44,816 nucleotides of DNA, from positions 1-44,816 of the IMG/VR virus record IMGVR_UViG_3300028428_000113, one strand, 5' to 3'. Positions 42,884-44,816 of this stretch are shown here, piece after piece (the stretch's first letter is position 1; each line of letters begins with the position of its first letter). Made by a program: the position numbers and the translations under genes. The notes under the pieces were generated by a model. It worked only from the letters and a program-made list of their open reading frames with translations, had not been told where the DNA came from and made no database searches. This DNA comes from a virus.

Positions 42884-43477
42884 TTAACCTTTGGGTAAAG
42901 ACTTTGGATTCTGTGAGCGCCTAACTCTTATGTGTTTGCCTTGAGTAAAGTTAAAGTACTTGTGCACTTCTGGTTTATCTTGGTTAGCTTTGACGTATGC
43001 ACTGTCATAGGAATATTCCACTATCACCTTCTTCTTAAAGATGTGTGGATACTCTGCACATAGACGCTCCATTTCTTCAGAGTCAGAAATATCAAATAGT
43101 GGTTGAGCTTTAACAGGATTGTTCTGAATACACAATGACTCAGCACTACCTTCTAATCGGTTAGGGATTTCGCCAACTTCATAGAGTTCAAGGATGGACT
43201 CATTAACGAAGGACAAAGCACCAGCCATTTGAGTAGAGAACTCTCGATAGGCTTCTGCTCGCTCATTGTAGAATACGCTATTTGCTTCTAGCTTGTTTCT
43301 TAACTCAATGAGTAAGTCTACTCCTGCTTGGTTTTGTTCAAGGATAGAATGTATTTGATTAAGGAGTTGAGATTGGTCTGTATCTTCATCGCTTAGCAAC
43401 TCTACCAACTCATCGGCTTGATGAATGGTAGAGCGTACTAGGGCTAGTTCATGGATGTATTGTGGCATTACCGTCAT
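42884..43477 (-). CDS. Helical hypothetical protein, 197 aa
   Basis: Residues about 5-110 are long charged helices (for example LNQIHSILEQNQAGVDLLIE) that probably form a coiled coil. The C-terminal part is basic (H-I-R-V-R-R-S-Q-N-P-K). It starts 10 nt after a variant promoter-like element and is followed by the YRVV-family gene. Not recognised. Confidence 0.5.
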   Translation of the reverse strand: MTVMPQYIHELALVRSTIHQADELVELLSDEDTDQSQLLNQIHSILEQNQAGVDLLIELRNKLEANSVFYNERAEAYREFSTQMAGALSFVNESILELYEVGEIPNRLEGSAESLCIQNNPVKAQPLFDISDSEEMERLCAEYPHIFKKKVIVEYSYDSAYVKANQDKPEVHKYFNFTQGKHIRVRRSQNPKSLPKG

Positions 43478-43486
43478 CTTTAAAGT

Positions 43487-43505
43487 TATCCCACCCCGTA
43501 GGGAC
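43487..43505 (-). promoter_or_regulatory. Variant leftward promoter-like element, upstream of 42884-43477
   Basis: Minus strand reads GTCCCTACGGGGTGGGATA, 10 nt before the ATG at 43477. It keeps CTACG and GGGATA. Confidence 0.4.
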
Positions 43506-43640
43506 TAGGTACGGATTGCTCCATACCTAATTACAGCACGTCTCTGCTAGGACATCATCACGGTCATAACAAGCCTTGCGTCCGAGTGCCACACGAGTCT
43601 AGGAATCGTTCGGACTAAAGATGACATCGGCTTGATTTAA

Positions 43641-43907
43641 TTAACCTACACCTGATAACAGGGCTTCAACTGGGATGTTTGGTAGCTCTACAGTGGACTT
43701 AGTGATAGCACTGAACTGAGTGCTTAGGTCTTGAACCTTCTCAATAGGGCTATCATGCATTGGGAGCTTAAATACAATGCATAGGTTCTCTGCATAATCA
43801 ACAGCATTCTTAGCAGCATCAGTTTGATAGTATTCACCAGAGTAAAATACTTTTGTCCCGTGATGGGGATGCTCTACTAGGTAGCAGTACTTTTGTTCTT
43901 CAGTCAT
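43641..43907 (-). CDS. Small hypothetical protein, 88 aa
   Basis: Reads MTEEQKYCYLVEHPHHGTKV, then a helix (TDAAKNAVDYAENLC), then a C-terminus with P-N-I-P-V-E-A-L-L. The N-terminal half has the strand plus A-helix layout of the YRVV set but no Y-R-I-V. A promoter-like element lies 21 nt upstream. Function unknown. Confidence 0.5.
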   Translation of the reverse strand: MTEEQKYCYLVEHPHHGTKVFYSGEYYQTDAAKNAVDYAENLCIVFKLPMHDSPIEKVQDLSTQFSAITKSTVELPNIPVEALLSGVG

Positions 43908-43927
43908 TACTTTAATCTCATAAGTTC

Positions 43928-43945
43928 TATCCCCTAGCGTAGCGC
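43928..43945 (-). promoter_or_regulatory. Leftward promoter-like element, upstream of 43641-43907
   Basis: Minus strand reads AGCGCTACGCTAGGGGAT, 21 nt before the ATG at 43907. Confidence 0.6.
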
Positions 43946-43967
43946 TTTGAGGATAGATACTTGAAGG

Positions 43968-44327
43968 TTAGGGTGAGTTGATAGCGCGTAGGTTAATGGC
44001 ATCTACAGCCAATGCTATAGCCCTGTGGTAGATAGGTTCTAGATAGTCCTTACCTTCCATGATTCCTTGCTTGAGATAGCAAATCATGTCTACTATCTCT
44101 TCAATAGCATCAGTCTCGCAATCACGACCATTGAAAGCCTGTAGATAAGTACCGTACTCTGCTAGTCCAATCTTCTTCCTATCATCAATCTCCTTAGCTA
44201 GAAGATGATTACCAGTTGTGTAGGTAATTAGGTCAATGATTACCAAGTCATGGATAGGTGTGGTAGTTCTTTTAATAGGCGCTGGTTGCGGTGTATAGCC
44301 TGTATCAATAGCTTCAGTTGGTTTCAT
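43968..44327 (-). CDS. MazG-like small phage protein, 119 aa
   Basis: Residues about 45-90 read E-I-D-D-R-K-K-I-G-L-A-E-Y-G-T-Y-L-Q-A-F-N-G-R-D and D-A-I-E-E-I-V-D-M-I-C-Y-L. The Y-G-T-x-L, N-G-R-D and E-E-x-x-D pattern is typical of a phage group related to MazG/all-alpha NTP pyrophosphatases. It would be the second such gene here after 32281. Its start overlaps the SWIM gene stop as ATGA. Confidence 0.6.
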   Translation of the reverse strand: MKPTEAIDTGYTPQPAPIKRTTTPIHDLVIIDLITYTTGNHLLAKEIDDRKKIGLAEYGTYLQAFNGRDCETDAIEEIVDMICYLKQGIMEGKDYLEPIYHRAIALAVDAINLRAINSP

Positions 44328-44773
44328 CTTCTCTTTCCTCTACTTGTTGTTTGTAGTACTTCCAATCCATTCTGATTTTTCCTAATAAAGTTCCAGCCAG
44401 CAGCAATGGACTTTACTTTATTAGTAGCAAAGTCTCTGATGTCAAAGGTCTTATCCTTTAACTCAGTAACAGTTCTATTATCTCGCGTAGCCCATACCTT
44501 AACCTTATCGCCGTCTAATTCCCATAGGATAGAGTGCGCTGGCTTACGTGGTAGTTGATTAGATAGACCTATGGCTAACATCATTTGATGTTTGCATATG
44601 GGACTGTACTCAATACCTTCATTGAGTAACCATTCACTAAGGGATACTTGCTCAGTCCAACTACCGCAAGTGCATGAGGTTTGACAAGTGATGTACTCCT
44701 TAGCTATGGATTGACAAAGGTATATGTTCTTAGCATGAGTCTCAGTGAATTGATACTGTTGCTGCCAACCCAT
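44324..44773 (-). CDS. SWIM-like zinc-finger protein, 149 aa
   Basis: Cys34 and Cys36 (S-C-T-C-G-S-W) with Cys60 and His62 (P-I-C-K-H-Q-M) give CxC-x23-CxH, the SWIM layout. The C-terminal half is strand-rich and then basic (T-T-S-R-G-K-R-R). It shares the signature but little else with 28255-29046. It is the first leftward gene at this end of the window; any promoter may lie beyond the edge. Confidence 0.65.
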   Translation of the reverse strand: MGWQQQYQFTETHAKNIYLCQSIAKEYITCQTSCTCGSWTEQVSLSEWLLNEGIEYSPICKHQMMLAIGLSNQLPRKPAHSILWELDGDKVKVWATRDNRTVTELKDKTFDIRDFATNKVKSIAAGWNFIRKNQNGLEVLQTTSRGKRR

Positions 44774-44816
44774 GGGTAAGCGAGTACGAAACTCTATGTG
44801 TGCTGAGAGTAAAGCA

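Noticed and set aside
1-44816. Direct terminal repeats or circular closure
   Set aside because: The first and last 60 bases share nothing beyond a few bases, so genome ends cannot be claimed.

Overview
The window looks like a large part, possibly most, of a double-stranded DNA phage genome, probably from a cyanobacterium and most likely a filamentous one. Phage identity rests on an ordered packaging and head block: terminase large subunit, portal, an overlapping putative scaffold, a capsid-like protein, an N4 gp49/Sf6 gp66-family protein, and then a beta-helix tailspike and tail-fibre-like genes. No tape measure, tail tube, integrase, DNA polymerase, RNA polymerase or lysis enzyme was recognised, so a short-tailed phage or an incomplete genome are both possible. 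The cyanobacterial host is inferred from repeats ending in AGGGATTGAAAC, the usual 3' end of cyanobacterial CRISPR repeats, and from intergenic GCGTAGCG-type repeats of the kind common in those genomes.

Layout. 1-955 is a gene-free, repeat-rich left region. 956-1676 holds a zincin-like protein and a small basic protein. 2754-10930 is a tight rightward operon of Gly/Ala-rich putative internal virion proteins ending in a candidate small terminase. 11962-30884 is the rightward packaging, head and tail block, interrupted many times by short leftward genes. 30804-34787 is a leftward block with a primase-like protein, an XRE repressor, a MazG-like pyrophosphohydrolase and a DUF932-like protein. 34828-36182 holds two rightward genes: a protein with an SSB-like acidic tail and a Dps-like ferritin. 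36166-44773 is leftward again, with a PD-(D/E)XK-like protein, a ribbon-helix-helix protein, a lipoprotein, a SWIM protein and a second MazG-like protein. It also holds two gene-poor intervals, one with a tRNA-like gene and both with CRISPR-repeat-like units.

Four patterns tie the window together. (1) About 22 copies of an element reading GACGCTACGCTAGGGGATA on the minus strand lie almost all about 20 nt upstream of a leftward start codon and look like leftward promoters. (2) The leftward genes in the structural block are tiny and belong to a few expanded families. At several of them the end of a neighbouring gene is duplicated, so that a small gene is bracketed by two copies of the same start or end. 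(3) Two identical 38-nt solitary CRISPR-repeat-like units occur on the minus strand. One lies directly behind a tRNA-like gene and the other directly behind a copy of the promoter-like element, as expected for RNA anti-CRISPR mimics. (4) The portal C-terminus and the putative scaffold N-terminus are encoded in two frames over about 380 nt.

Functional names come from motifs read by eye. No database search was possible, and many small genes remain without a function.
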